Shown: positions 7,352-17,415 of the stretch, one piece after another
How positions within the stretch are numbered: the first letter of the stretch is position 1
Layout: every line of letters starts with the position of its first letter
Assembly (NCBI RefSeq): GCF_900176645.1
Contig: NZ_FXAN01000055.1
Location: forward strand, 1-56,477
DNA: 56,477 bases
Reading direction: 5' to 3'
Origin: Burkholderia singularis
Lineage (GTDB): Bacteria; Pseudomonadota; Gammaproteobacteria; Burkholderiales; Burkholderiaceae
Translations under genes and position numbers: made by a program
The notes under the pieces: generated by a model
Database searches by the model: none
What the model was told of the DNA's origin: nothing
What the model saw: the letters and a program-made list of their open reading frames with translations, nothing else

Positions 7352-7816
7352 GCCGTGAAGGTCCGCGCTGCGTTCTCGTCGCGTAAAAAGTCAGAAAAAA
7401 TTCGTAAAACCCGCGGATGCTAACAAATTTTCGCGCGAGAGGGCACCTTGTTTGGGCCTTCCGGCCGCATGAGCCGGTGCTCGCGGCGGTTTGCGCCACA
7501 TTGCGGCGGCGCGGGCCGCGAGGCCGCGGCGGCAGGCGGCACATGGGCGATACACGGCGGCGAGCCGGTCGGCCGGATCTCGGGTGCAGGAGTCGAGCCG
7601 GCTGATCTCGAATCGAATATCGAATGTCGGGCGCAGGTGCCGTAACACGCGATCAAGCCTGGATTCGAACACCGGCGTTGGGATCGGTCAAATGCCACAC
7701 CGCAAGAGCGGGCCGCGCACGTTCGGGCAGCGGGGCGCGGGCGCGGCACCGCTCGCGGCGAATATCGGACGCTTGGCATGCCGAAACAGGGTTTGATGCA
7801 TTGCGGGATTTTCTGC
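7352..7816. other. Intergenic region between the divergent sigma and ilv operons
   Basis: About 465 bp with no gene I can support. Bases 7380-7435 are AT-richer than average and probably hold the minus-strand promoter of the sigma operon, but no clear -35/-10 pair stands out. The rest is GC-rich. I looked for an Ile/Val/Leu-rich leader peptide before ilvI on the plus strand and found none. Confidence 0.5.
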
Positions 7817-7845
7817 TTGACCGCTTGCTGGGGAGACGCTATCGT
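7817..7845 (+). promoter_or_regulatory. Candidate sigma-70 promoter of the ilvIHC operon
   Basis: TTGACC (7817-7822), a 17-bp spacer, then TATCGT (7840-7845). Transcription would begin near 7852, giving a leader of about 140 nt before ilvI. A 10-bp palindrome CTCAATTGAG follows the start point and could bind a regulator. There is no experimental support in the sequence itself. Confidence 0.5.
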
Positions 7846-7991
7846 CGACAGTTCGCAACATAAAGTGACAGTCTCAATTGAGGCCGGCCCAAGAAGCCCG
7901 CCTTTCAAATGGACGCGCCGCTTGAACCCGAGCCACAAGCCCGGCAGAGAGCACCCGATCAATTTTTTGCCGAAAATTCGAAAGGTCTACG

Positions 7992-9755
7992 ATGAATATG
8001 CCCAGCGCGGAATTTTCCACGTCGGAATCCCTTTCTCCTCAGAAAACCGGCTCCATCGGCGCCACCGTGCTCATGAAGGCACTGGCCGACGAGGATGTCG
8101 AATTCCTCTGGGGCTACCCTGGCGGCTCGGTTCTCTATATTTACGACGAGCTGTACAAGCAGGACAAGATTCAGCACATCCTGGTACGCCATGAACAGGC
8201 CGCCGTGCACGCCGCCGACGCGTATTCGCGTTCGACGGGCAAAGTCGGCGTCTGCCTCGTCACGTCCGGGCCGGGCGTCACGAACGCGGTCACGGGTATC
8301 GCGACCGCCTACATGGACTCGATTCCCCTCGTCGTGATCAGCGGCCAGGTGCCGACTGCCGCGATCGGTCAGGATGCGTTCCAGGAGTGCGACACCGTCG
8401 GCATCACGCGCCCGTGCGTGAAGCACAACTTCCTCGTGAAGGACGTGCGCGAGCTGGCGGCGACCGTCAAGAAGGCTTTCTACATCGCGCGCACCGGGCG
8501 TCCCGGCCCGGTCCTCATCGATATCCCGAAGGACGTGTCGAAGACGCCGTGCGAGTACGAGCCGCTCAAGAACGTGGCGTTGCGCTCGTACAACCCGGTC
8601 ACCAAAGGTCATTCGGGCCAGATCCGCAAGGCGGTCTCGCTGCTGCTGTCCGCGAAGCGTCCGTATATCTATACCGGCGGCGGTATCGTGCTGGCCGAGG
8701 CGTCGCGCGAGCTGAACCAGTTCGCCGATCTGCTCGGCTATCCGGTCACGAACACGCTGATGGGCCTGGGCGGCTATCGCGCGTCGGACAAGAAATTCCT
8801 TGGCATGCTCGGCATGCACGGCACTTACGAAGCGAACATGGCGATGCAGCACTGCGACGTGCTGATCGCGATCGGCGCGCGCTTCGACGACCGCGTGATC
8901 GGCGATCCGGAGCACTTCGCGTCGCGGCCGCGCAAGATCATCCATATCGATATCGATCCGTCGTCGATCAGCAAGCGCGTGAAGGTCGACATTCCGATCG
9001 TCGGCGACGTGAGGGAAGTGCTCAAGGAACTGATCGAGCAGCTGCAGACGGCCGAGCACGGCCCTGATGCCGACGCGCTCGCGCAATGGTGGAAGGATAT
9101 CGAAGGCTGGCGTGCGAAGGACTGCCTGAAGTTCGACCGCGAAAGCGAGATCATCAAGCCGCAGTACGTGGTCGAGAAGGCATGGGAGCTGACGGACGGC
9201 AACGCGTTCGTGTGCTCCGACGTCGGCCAGCACCAGATGTGGGCCGCGCAGTTCTACCGCTTCAACAAGCCGCGCCGCTGGATCAATTCGGGCGGCCTCG
9301 GCACGATGGGCTTCGGCCTGCCGGCGGCGATGGGCGTCAAGATGGCGCATCCGGACGACGACGTGCTGTGCATCACCGGCGAAGGCTCGATCCAGATGTG
9401 CATCCAGGAGCTGTCGACCTGCAAGCAGTACGACACGCCCGTCAAGATCATTTCGCTGAACAACCGCTATCTCGGCATGGTCCGGCAGTGGCAGCAGATC
9501 GAATACAGCAAGCGCTATTCGCATTCGTACATGGATGCGCTGCCGGATTTCGTGAAGCTCGCCGAAGCATACGGCCACGTCGGGATGCGCATCGAGAAAA
9601 CCGCGGACGTCGAGCCGGCGCTGAAAGAGGCGCTGCGCTTGAAGGACCGCACCGTGTTCCTCGATTTCCAGACCGATCCGACCGAGAACGTCTGGCCGAT
9701 GGTTCAGGCCGGCAAGGGCATCACCGAGATGCTGCTCGGCTCCGAAGATCTGTAA
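7992..9755 (+). CDS. ilvI: Acetolactate synthase, large (catalytic) subunit
   Basis: A 587-residue ThDP enzyme that joins two pyruvates to acetolactate, or pyruvate and 2-ketobutyrate to acetohydroxybutyrate, the first common step to Val, Ile and Leu. Visible features are the ThDP-activating Glu in LVRHEQAAVHAAD, a central FAD-binding domain, and the ThDP/Mg motif running from GEGSIQ to SLNN near residues 460-490. The length is normal. GAAAGG lies about 6 bases before the ATG. The regulatory subunit gene follows after 113 bp. Also named ilvB in some annotations. Confidence 0.96.
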   Translation: MNMPSAEFSTSESLSPQKTGSIGATVLMKALADEDVEFLWGYPGGSVLYIYDELYKQDKIQHILVRHEQAAVHAADAYSRSTGKVGVCLVTSGPGVTNAVTGIATAYMDSIPLVVISGQVPTAAIGQDAFQECDTVGITRPCVKHNFLVKDVRELAATVKKAFYIARTGRPGPVLIDIPKDVSKTPCEYEPLKNVALRSYNPVTKGHSGQIRKAVSLLLSAKRPYIYTGGGIVLAEASRELNQFADLLGYPVTNTLMGLGGYRASDKKFLGMLGMHGTYEANMAMQHCDVLIAIGARFDDRVIGDPEHFASRPRKIIHIDIDPSSISKRVKVDIPIVGDVREVLKELIEQLQTAEHGPDADALAQWWKDIEGWRAKDCLKFDRESEIIKPQYVVEKAWELTDGNAFVCSDVGQHQMWAAQFYRFNKPRRWINSGGLGTMGFGLPAAMGVKMAHPDDDVLCITGEGSIQMCIQELSTCKQYDTPVKIISLNNRYLGMVRQWQQIEYSKRYSHSYMDALPDFVKLAEAYGHVGMRIEKTADVEPALKEALRLKDRTVFLDFQTDPTENVWPMVQAGKGITEMLLGSEDL

Positions 9756-9868
9756 CGGCGCGACGCGCGCTCGGCTTCGCGGGCAGCCGCCTCCATGAAG
9801 GGCGGCGCGGCGCGCGGGCGGCGTGCGGCGCAGGCGAATCGATACGGAACACACTGGAAGAAGCGAAC

Positions 9869-11420
<1,552 letters not shown>

Positions 11421-11460
11421 GTCGCGCGCTTTATCCGGCCCCGGATCGGGGCCGGACTCG

Positions 11461-11498
11461 AAAGCCGCCCGAAGGCGTCAGTGCCGCGGGCGGCTTTT
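11461..11498 (+). terminator. Rho-independent terminator after ilvC
   Basis: Perfect 11-bp stem AAAGCCGCCCG (11461-11471) with CGGGCGGCTTT (11487-11497), plus one more T. A second GC-rich hairpin (GGCCCC/GGGGCC) lies just upstream near 11437. This ends the ilvIHC message before psd. Confidence 0.85.
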
Positions 11499-11537
11499 GC
11501 TATCCTACGGGCTTTGCCATTCAACGAAGAACGAACC

Positions 11538-12188
11538 ATGAATTATCCTCATCCGATCATTGCGCGCGAAGGCTGGCCGTTTATCGCGATCGCGGCCGTC
11601 GTCGCGCTGCTGATCCACGCCATCGGCGGGTTCGGCCTCGCATGGCCGTTCTGGCTGCTGCTTGTCTTCGTGGTCCAGTTCTTCCGCGATCCGCCGCGGC
11701 CGATCCCGACCCAGCCGAACGCGGTGCTTTGTCCGGCCGACGGCCGGGTCGTGGCGGTCGAGATCGCGCAGGACCCGTATGCGCAACGCGAAGCATTGAA
11801 GATCAGCGTGTTCATGAACGTGTTCAATGTCCACTCGCAGCGCTCGCCCGTCGACGGCGCGGTGCAGAAGGTCGAGTATTTTCCGGGTGCGTTCCTGAAT
11901 GCGGCGCTCGACAAGGCGTCGGCGGAAAATGAGCGCAACGCGGTCGTGATCCAGACGACGGGCGGCCAGACGGTGACGGCCGTGCAGATCGCGGGCCTCG
12001 TCGCGCGCCGGATTCTTTGCTACGTGCGCGCGGGCGAACCCGTGACGCGCGGCCAGCGCTACGGCTTCATCCGCTTCGGCTCGCGCGTCGACGTGTATCT
12101 GCCCAAGGGCAGCCGTGCGCGCGTGACGATCGGCGAAAAGGTGTCCGCGTCGTCGACGATCCTCGCCGAGCTGCCAGAGCAACAGTAA
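11538..12188 (+). CDS. psd: Phosphatidylserine decarboxylase proenzyme (short, PSD-A type)
   Basis: 216 residues. It makes phosphatidylethanolamine from phosphatidylserine at the inner membrane. Two N-terminal hydrophobic segments (about 13-48) precede the catalytic domain with CPADGRVV and [16 protein letters not shown]. Self-cleavage to the pyruvoyl form should occur at Gly181-Ser182 in [11 protein letters not shown], the GS site of this family. It is followed after 16 bp by pssA, the previous step in the pathway, so the two probably share one message. Confidence 0.95.
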   Translation: MNYPHPIIAREGWPFIAIAAVVALLIHAIGGFGLAWPFWLLLVFVVQFFRDPPRPIPTQPNAVLCPADGRVVAVEIAQDPYAQREALKISVFMNVFNVHSQRSPVDGAVQKVEYFPGAFLNAALDKASAENERNAVVIQTTGGQTVTAVQIAGLVARRILCYVRAGEPVTRGQRYGFIRFGSRVDVYLPKGSRARVTIGEKVSASSTILAELPEQQ

Positions 12189-12204
12189 GCGGGAATACGT
12201 ATCG

Positions 12205-13086
12205 ATGGCTGCACTCAAACCGCGCCGCCCGCGCAATGGCAAAGCCCCGTGGCCGCGGTCGTTTCGCCGCAACAAATCCGTTGCCGCCGCGCCGGATCTG
12301 GCGCCCGTCGAAGGGCGCCGCGCCGCGCGCCGGCAGCAATTCCTGAGATCGCGCGGCATTTATCTGCTGCCGAACGCGTTCACCACGGCCGCGCTCTTTT
12401 GCGGCTTCTTTGCTGTCGTGCAGGCGATGAACGTCCGTTTCGAGACCGCGGCGATCGCGATCTTCGCCGCGATGGTGCTCGACGGAATGGATGGCCGCGT
12501 CGCGCGGCTCACGCATACGCAAAGCGCATTCGGCGAGCAGTTCGACAGCCTGTCGGACATGGTGTCGTTCGGCGTCGCGCCTGCGCTCGTGATGTACGAA
12601 TGGGTGCTGAAGGATCTTGGCCGCTGGGGGTGGCTTGCCGCATTCGTCTACTGCTCGGGCGCGGCGCTGCGTCTCGCGCGTTTCAACACGAATATCGGCG
12701 TCGTCGACAAGCGCTTCTTCCAGGGGCTGCCGAGCCCGGCCGCCGCGGCACTGATCGCGGGCTTCGTGTGGCTCACCGTCGACAATCGCGTGCCGGTGAA
12801 GCTCGGCTGGCTGCCGTGGGTCGCATTCGCGCTGACGGTTTACGCGGGCGTGACGATGGTGTCGAATGCGCCCTTTTATAGCGGCAAGGCGCTCGACGTC
12901 CGCCACCGGGTGCCGTTTGCGGCGATCCTGCTCGTGGTCGTCGCGTTCGTGCTCGTTTCGTCCGATCCTCCGCTGATGCTGTTCGGCCTGTTCGTGCTGT
13001 ACGGGCTGTCCGGCTATGTGTTTTGGGCGTATATGGCGGTGCGCGGCCGGGCGAATCCGGCACGCTCGTCGCAGCGCGAGCATTGA
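12205..13086 (+). CDS. pssA: CDP-diacylglycerol-serine O-phosphatidyltransferase
   Basis: 293 residues. It makes phosphatidylserine from CDP-diacylglycerol and serine. The CDP-alcohol phosphotransferase motif D-x2-D-G-x2-A-R-x8-G-x3-D-x3-D is complete at residues 93-118 (Asp93, Asp96, Gly97, Ala100, Arg101, Gly110, Asp114, Asp118). Several hydrophobic helices follow. A basic, Arg/Pro-rich cytoplasmic extension of about 50 residues precedes the first helix (GIYLLPNAFTTAALFCGFF). Coupled with psd upstream; terminator downstream. Confidence 0.95.
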   Translation: MAALKPRRPRNGKAPWPRSFRRNKSVAAAPDLAPVEGRRAARRQQFLRSRGIYLLPNAFTTAALFCGFFAVVQAMNVRFETAAIAIFAAMVLDGMDGRVARLTHTQSAFGEQFDSLSDMVSFGVAPALVMYEWVLKDLGRWGWLAAFVYCSGAALRLARFNTNIGVVDKRFFQGLPSPAAAALIAGFVWLTVDNRVPVKLGWLPWVAFALTVYAGVTMVSNAPFYSGKALDVRHRVPFAAILLVVVAFVLVSSDPPLMLFGLFVLYGLSGYVFWAYMAVRGRANPARSSQREH

Positions 13087-13128
13087 CGGCCCGCCGCGCT
13101 TGATGCGCCGCAGTGTGATGTAACGGGG

Positions 13129-13157
13129 ACGGCGGCCGGTTTGGCCGCCGTTTTCTT
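13129..13157 (+). terminator. Rho-independent terminator after pssA
   Basis: Stem ACGGCGGCC (13129-13137) with GGCCGCCGT (13143-13151), 5-nt loop, then TTTCTTT. It separates the phospholipid genes from the independent leuA transcription unit. Confidence 0.85.
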
Positions 13158-13276
13158 TGGCGGGCCGCAGCGGTGGTTTTTCCCGCGCGGCGCATGCCGT
13201 TCCCGGCTTTGCGACGACGCCCGTCCAGGGCAAAACCGTGCCGCGGCGCGCGGCGGGCGCTTGGGGAAGCCGCCGA

Positions 13277-13305
13277 TTGCGCGCGACCCGGAATGCCGCT
13301 ATAGT
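13277..13305 (+). promoter_or_regulatory. leuA promoter
   Basis: TTGCGC (13277-13282), 17-bp spacer, TATAGT (13300-13305). Only seven bases separate the -10 box from the ATG of the leader peptide, so the transcript is predicted to start at or next to that ATG. Confidence 0.65.
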
Positions 13306-13312
13306 CGCCAGC

Positions 13313-13393
13313 ATGACCGCATCCTCCCGCCTTTCTCTTCTTCTAGCCGGCGCGCCGCTACGTGCGCTAGCTCTAGCGCGCCCGTCGCGCTGA
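13313..13393 (+). CDS. leuL: leuA leader peptide (attenuator), 26 residues
   Basis: A 26-codon reading frame ending in TGA about 100 bp before leuA. Seven of the 26 residues are leucine: positions 7, 9, 10, 11, 16, 19 and 21. They are encoded only by CTT (three) and CTA (four), codons normally avoided in GC-rich Burkholderia genes, where CTG and CTC dominate. This is the pattern of an amino-acid-sensing leader peptide. No ribosome-binding site precedes the ATG, and the predicted transcription start falls at it, so it is probably leaderless. The frame has no other recognisable function. The gene symbol follows the enterobacterial convention for such peptides. Confidence 0.8.
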   Translation: MTASSRLSLLLAGAPLRALALARPSR

Positions 13394-13451
13394 CCGTTTT
13401 CGCCCTCCGTCGAGCTTCGTCTGCTGTTCCAGTGTCGCCTGCGGTGGCGCG
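13349..13451 (+). promoter_or_regulatory. Candidate mutually exclusive RNA structures of the leuA attenuator
   Basis: Three pairings compete. GCGCTAG (13364-13370) pairs with CTAGCGC (13373-13379) inside the Leu codons. GGCGCG (13349-13354) pairs with CGCGCC (13377-13382). CGCGC with ACCG (13386-13396) pairs with CGGT and GCGCG (13442-13451) across the leader stop codon. I see no stem followed by a U-run, so termination may be Rho-dependent or control may act on leuA translation. Confidence 0.4.
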
Positions 13452-13495
13452 AGCTTCATCACGTGTATTGCCCCATTCGAAACCTGGAGTCTCCC

Positions 13496-15040
13496 ATGAC
13501 AGACAAGCTGATCATTTTCGACACGACGTTGCGTGACGGCGAGCAGTCGCCCGGCGCGTCGATGACGAAGGAAGAGAAAATCCGCATCGCGAAGCAACTC
13601 GAGCGAATGAAGGTCGACGTGATCGAGGCCGGCTTTGCCGCCAGCTCGAATGGCGATTTCGACGCGATCCACACGATCGCGCAGCAGGTCAAAGACAGCA
13701 CGATCTGCTCGCTCGCGCGCGCAAACGACAAAGACATTCAGCGCGCGGCGGATGCGCTCAAGCCCGCCAACAGCTTCCGGATCCATACGTTCATCGCGAC
13801 GTCGCCGCTGCACATGGAGAAGAAGCTGCGGATGACGCCCGATCAGGTGTTCGAGCAGGCGCGTCTCGCCGTGCGTTTCGCGCGCAAGTTCACCGACAAC
13901 ATCGAATTTTCGCCCGAGGACGGCAGCCGCTCGGACATGGATTTCCTCTGCCGCGTGCTGGAGGCGGTGATCGACGAGGGTGCGACGACGATCAATATCG
14001 CCGATACGGTCGGCTACGGCGTGCCGGAACTGTACGGCAACCTCGTGAAGACGCTGCGCGAGCGCATTCCGAATTCGGACAAGGCGGTTTTCTCGGTGCA
14101 TTGTCATAACGATCTGGGCATGGCGGTCGCGAATTCGCTGGCCGGCGTGAAGATCGGCGGCGCGCGGCAGGTGGAGTGCACGATCAACGGTCTCGGCGAG
14201 CGCGCGGGCAATACGTCGCTCGAGGAGATCGTGATGGCGGTAAGAACCCGCAAGGACTACTTCGGGCTCGACCTGGGTATCGATACAACGCAGATCGTGC
14301 CGGCGTCGAAGCTCGTATCGCAGATCACGGGCTTCGTCGTGCAGCCGAACAAGGCGGTGGTCGGCGCGAACGCATTCGCACATGCGTCGGGCATCCATCA
14401 GGACGGCGTGCTGAAGGCGCGCGACACCTACGAAATCATGCGGGCGGAAGACGTCGGCTGGACCGCGAACAAGATCGTGCTGGGCAAGCTGTCGGGCCGC
14501 AACGCGTTCAAGCAGCGTTTGCAGGAGCTCGGCGTGTCACTCGACAGCGAAGCCGAATTGAACGCCGCGTTCGCGCGCTTCAAGGATCTCGCCGATCGCA
14601 AGGCCGAAATCTTCGATGAAGACATCATCGCGATCGTCACCGAGGAAGAGTCGGCGCTGGCGCACGAACACGAGCATTACCGGTTCGTGTCGCTGTCGCA
14701 ACGCTCGCAGACGGGCGAGCGGCCGCAGGCGACGGTCGTATTCTCGGCGGGCGGCGTGCAAGTAGAGGGCGAGGCCAACGGTAACGGGCCCGTCGACGCG
14801 ACGTTCAATGCGATCGAGAGCGAAGTGGGTAGCGGCGCGGAACTGCTGCTGTACTCGGTCAACGCAATTACAACCGGCACGCAGGCGCAAGGCGAGGTGA
14901 CGGTGCGGCTGTCGAGGAGCGGGCGCATCGTCAATGGCGTCGGCACCGATCCGGATATCGTCGCGGCATCGGCGAAGGCGTATATCGCGGCGCTGAACAA
15001 GCTGCATTCGAACGACAAGCTCAATCCGCAGCGCGCGTGA
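13496..15040 (+). CDS. leuA: 2-isopropylmalate synthase
   Basis: 514 residues. It condenses 2-ketoisovalerate and acetyl-CoA, the committed step to leucine. The HMG-CoA lyase-like barrel starts with [16 protein letters not shown], containing the catalytic Arg and metal-binding Asp. HCHNDLG holds metal ligands (HxH is written here as VHCHND). [19 protein letters not shown] and the C-terminal regulatory LeuA dimer domain (from about residue 385) follow. CTGGAG lies 7 bases before the ATG. Its ketoacid precursor comes from the ilv genes upstream; expression probably depends on the leader peptide at 13313. Confidence 0.97.
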   Translation: MTDKLIIFDTTLRDGEQSPGASMTKEEKIRIAKQLERMKVDVIEAGFAASSNGDFDAIHTIAQQVKDSTICSLARANDKDIQRAADALKPANSFRIHTFIATSPLHMEKKLRMTPDQVFEQARLAVRFARKFTDNIEFSPEDGSRSDMDFLCRVLEAVIDEGATTINIADTVGYGVPELYGNLVKTLRERIPNSDKAVFSVHCHNDLGMAVANSLAGVKIGGARQVECTINGLGERAGNTSLEEIVMAVRTRKDYFGLDLGIDTTQIVPASKLVSQITGFVVQPNKAVVGANAFAHASGIHQDGVLKARDTYEIMRAEDVGWTANKIVLGKLSGRNAFKQRLQELGVSLDSEAELNAAFARFKDLADRKAEIFDEDIIAIVTEEESALAHEHEHYRFVSLSQRSQTGERPQATVVFSAGGVQVEGEANGNGPVDATFNAIESEVGSGAELLLYSVNAITTGTQAQGEVTVRLSRSGRIVNGVGTDPDIVAASAKAYIAALNKLHSNDKLNPQRA

Positions 15041-15108
15041 TGCGAGTTTGATACGCATTCGGCACGTCTGGCGGCGCGTTAGCCGATTGCACCGCCGCAT
15101 GCCGCATG

Positions 15109-15146
15109 AAAAACGCCCCGCCGGCCAGCCAGGCCGCGCGGGGCGT
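15109..15146 (-). terminator. Rho-independent terminator of the SulP transcript
   Basis: Arms ACGCCCCG (15113-15120) and CGGGGCGT (15139-15146). Read on the minus strand the stem is followed by five T residues (15109-15113), ending the transporter message. On the plus strand the following bases are less T-rich, so leuA termination here would be weaker. Confidence 0.75.
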
Positions 15147-15167
15147 CGTCGTTCAGGGGGGCGGCGC

Positions 15168-16703
15168 TTACTGCATCGTCGGGCTGCGGGAGAACCAGCG
15201 CATGCCGCTTTCGCGAGCGTGTTCGACCTGGCGCCGGTAGTCGACGGTGATCGCGCGCCGCGGTGCATCCTCGACGAACGCGTCGATCATCTCGTGCACG
15301 TCATGGTCGATGTAATCGACCCGGGTGGCGTCGATGATGACGACCGCGCGATCCGGAATCTGCGCGAGATACTGCTTGATCCGTACCTTGCCGAGAAACG
15401 ACACGTCCTTGCGGAATGTCAGCAGGTAATGATCGTCGTGCTGCGCGAGCGTCGCCGGGCTGCGCAGGTTTGCGATCGCGACCGCGAGCACGCAGCACGC
15501 GATGCCGAGCGCGATGCCGGCGAGCAAGTCGATTGCGAGCACGCCGGCAATCGTCACGGCGAACGGCACAAACGCGCCGGGCCCCTGTTTGGCGACGGAT
15601 GCGAACAGCGCAGGCTTCGCGAGCTTGAAGCCGGTGTGAATCAAGATCGCCGCGAGACTCGCGAGCGGGATCAGATTCAGCAGGCCGGTGAGCGCGAACA
15701 CGCTGACGAGCAGCAGCACGCCATGCACGATGGCCGACATCCGGCTTTGTCCGCCTGCATTCACGTTCACCGAACTGCGCACGATGACCGCCGTGATCGG
15801 CAAGCCACCCACCATGCCGGCGAGGAAATTGCCCACACCCTGCGCCTTGAGTTCGCGGTTCGGCTGCGACGGGCGGCGCTGCGGATCGATCTGCTCGACC
15901 GCTTCGAGGCTCAGCAGTGTCTCGAGGCTGCCGACCACCGCGAGCGTGATCGCGACGCGCCAGACGTCCGGATTCAGCAGTTGTGCGAAATTCGGTCCGA
16001 AGTCGGCGGTTTGCAGCACCGAGCTGAGCGCGGCAAACGACGTGAGTTCAGGCAATGCGACGCGATGCTCGACGGGCGGTACCGCGTTCGGCGCGACGAA
16101 GCCGAGCAGGGCGGTCACGCCGATGCCGATCAGCACGACGATGAGCGGCGCGGGCACGACGCGTACAAACTTGAAGCGGCGCATCGCGCGCGTGTCCCAC
16201 GCGGCAAGCAGCGCGAGCGACGCGATCGCGATCGCGCTCGACGTGAATACTGCATGGCCGGGCGCATTGCCGTCACCGGCCAGCCCAAGCGCGAACGGCG
16301 CTTGCTTGATGATCAGCAGCAGCCCGATGGCGGCGAGCATCCCTTTGATGACGGGCGACGGCACGTAAGCGGCGAAGCGGCCCGCTTTCAGCAGCCCGAA
16401 GCCGATTTGCAGAACGCCCGACAGCAGCACCGCGAGCAGGAACGCCTCGAAGTTGCCGAGCCGCGCGATCCCCTCGACGACGATCACGACGAGACCGGCT
16501 GCCGGGCCGCTGACGGACAGCGGCGAGCCGCTCAGGATCGCAACGATGAGGCCGGCGATGATGCCCGACACGAGCCCTGCGAACGGCGCGACGCCTGACG
16601 CGTTGGCGATCCCGAGGCAGAGCGGCAATGCGACAAGGAAGACGACGACGCCGGCGACGAGGTCGCGCGGAAATGTGGAGAACGAAGCACTGAGATTCTT
16701 CAT
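15168..16703 (-). CDS. SulP (SLC26) family anion transporter with STAS domain
   Basis: 511 residues. About 12 membrane segments begin with FPRDLVAGVVVFLVALPLCLGIA, the SulP signature start, and continue through GLVSGIIAGLIVAILSGSPLSVSGPAAG. A cytoplasmic STAS domain occupies the C-terminus (about 400-490: VSFLGKVRIKQYLAQIPDRAVVIIDATRVDYIDHD). Family members carry sulfate, bicarbonate or dicarboxylates. The carbonic anhydrase gene directly upstream in the same direction makes bicarbonate the best guess; this is inference. The start is at the Met preceding the first conserved helix. Confidence 0.9.
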   Translation of the reverse strand: MKNLSASFSTFPRDLVAGVVVFLVALPLCLGIANASGVAPFAGLVSGIIAGLIVAILSGSPLSVSGPAAGLVVIVVEGIARLGNFEAFLLAVLLSGVLQIGFGLLKAGRFAAYVPSPVIKGMLAAIGLLLIIKQAPFALGLAGDGNAPGHAVFTSSAIAIASLALLAAWDTRAMRRFKFVRVVPAPLIVVLIGIGVTALLGFVAPNAVPPVEHRVALPELTSFAALSSVLQTADFGPNFAQLLNPDVWRVAITLAVVGSLETLLSLEAVEQIDPQRRPSQPNRELKAQGVGNFLAGMVGGLPITAVIVRSSVNVNAGGQSRMSAIVHGVLLLVSVFALTGLLNLIPLASLAAILIHTGFKLAKPALFASVAKQGPGAFVPFAVTIAGVLAIDLLAGIALGIACCVLAVAIANLRSPATLAQHDDHYLLTFRKDVSFLGKVRIKQYLAQIPDRAVVIIDATRVDYIDHDVHEMIDAFVEDAPRRAITVDYRRQVEHARESGMRWFSRSPTMQ

Positions 16704-16776
16704 GGTGAACGGGAAACGTAATGGGGCCCAGGGGCGATGCGGCACGGACGGCCGCGGTGTTGGCGCTCGTGCCCGC

Positions 16777-17415
16777 TCAGGCCGCGGCGGTTTCGGCGCG
16801 CTCGGCCGGCGGCGCGACGTTGGCTGCTGGCGAGTAGCCGGACGCGAGTTCCTTGAGCCGGCCGTCGGCGAGCGAGAAGATCCAGCCGTGCACGAGCGGC
16901 GCGGGATCGGCGTCCCGGATGATCGGGGAGTTCGACAACAGACGGACCTGCTCGATCACATTGAGCTCGGCAAGCCGATCGGCGGCCTCGTCGGGCGGCA
17001 CGCCGTCGAGTTCGGCGTGATGACGGCGGGCGAGCGCACAAAGCGGCGCAATCCGGCGGTTGACGTGCGGCAGCCCCGGCGACGGCGGCAGCAGCGACGC
17101 GCGCACGCCGCCGCAGCCATAGTGCCCGCAGACGATCACGTGATCGACCTTGAGCACGCGCACCGCGTACTCGAGCACGCTCGCGCTGTTGTCATCGTCG
17201 GGGTGGAACAGATTCGCGATGTTTCGATGTACGAACAGCTCGCCCGGCATGCTGTGCGTGATCGTCTCCGCCGGCACACGGCTGTCCGAGCAGCCGATCC
17301 ACAGCACGCGAGGGTTCTGGCCGCGCGACAGCGAGTCGAAGAAGGCGGGCGAACGCTCGGCGGTCTCGCGGGCCCAGGCGATATTGGCGACGAGCATGCT
17401 TTTGGGGCGATTCAT
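16777..17415 (-). CDS. can: Beta-class carbonic anhydrase
   Basis: 212 residues. It interconverts CO2 and bicarbonate in the cytoplasm. Zinc ligands are visible: Cys42 in CSDSRVP, with the Asp44-Arg46 dyad, and His98 and Cys101 in GHYGCGGV. HRNIAN and the C-terminal VHGWIF are also typical. AGGAG lies 8 bases before the ATG. It sits 73 bp upstream of the SulP gene on the same strand, so the two form a probable bicarbonate uptake and hydration unit. Confidence 0.94.
   Translation of the reverse strand: MNRPKSMLVANIAWARETAERSPAFFDSLSRGQNPRVLWIGCSDSRVPAETITHSMPGELFVHRNIANLFHPDDDNSASVLEYAVRVLKVDHVIVCGHYGCGGVRASLLPPSPGLPHVNRRIAPLCALARRHHAELDGVPPDEAADRLAELNVIEQVRLLSNSPIIRDADPAPLVHGWIFSLADGRLKELASGYSPAANVAPPAERAETAAA

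Noticed and set aside
7655..7680. tRNA-like T-arm (GGATTCGAACACC, minus-strand sense)
   Set aside because: The flanking bases do not form a T stem, and no acceptor, D or anticodon arms are present.
7440..7991. Search for an Ile/Val/Leu-rich leader peptide upstream of ilvI
   Set aside because: No short frame in the three plus frames has enriched branched-chain codons; the only frame near the start (7778) runs into ilvI out of frame and is not enriched.
7959..9854. Open frame of about 631 codons on the minus strand opposite ilvI
   Set aside because: Antisense to a complete, well-conserved acetolactate synthase gene; composition is that of a shadow frame.
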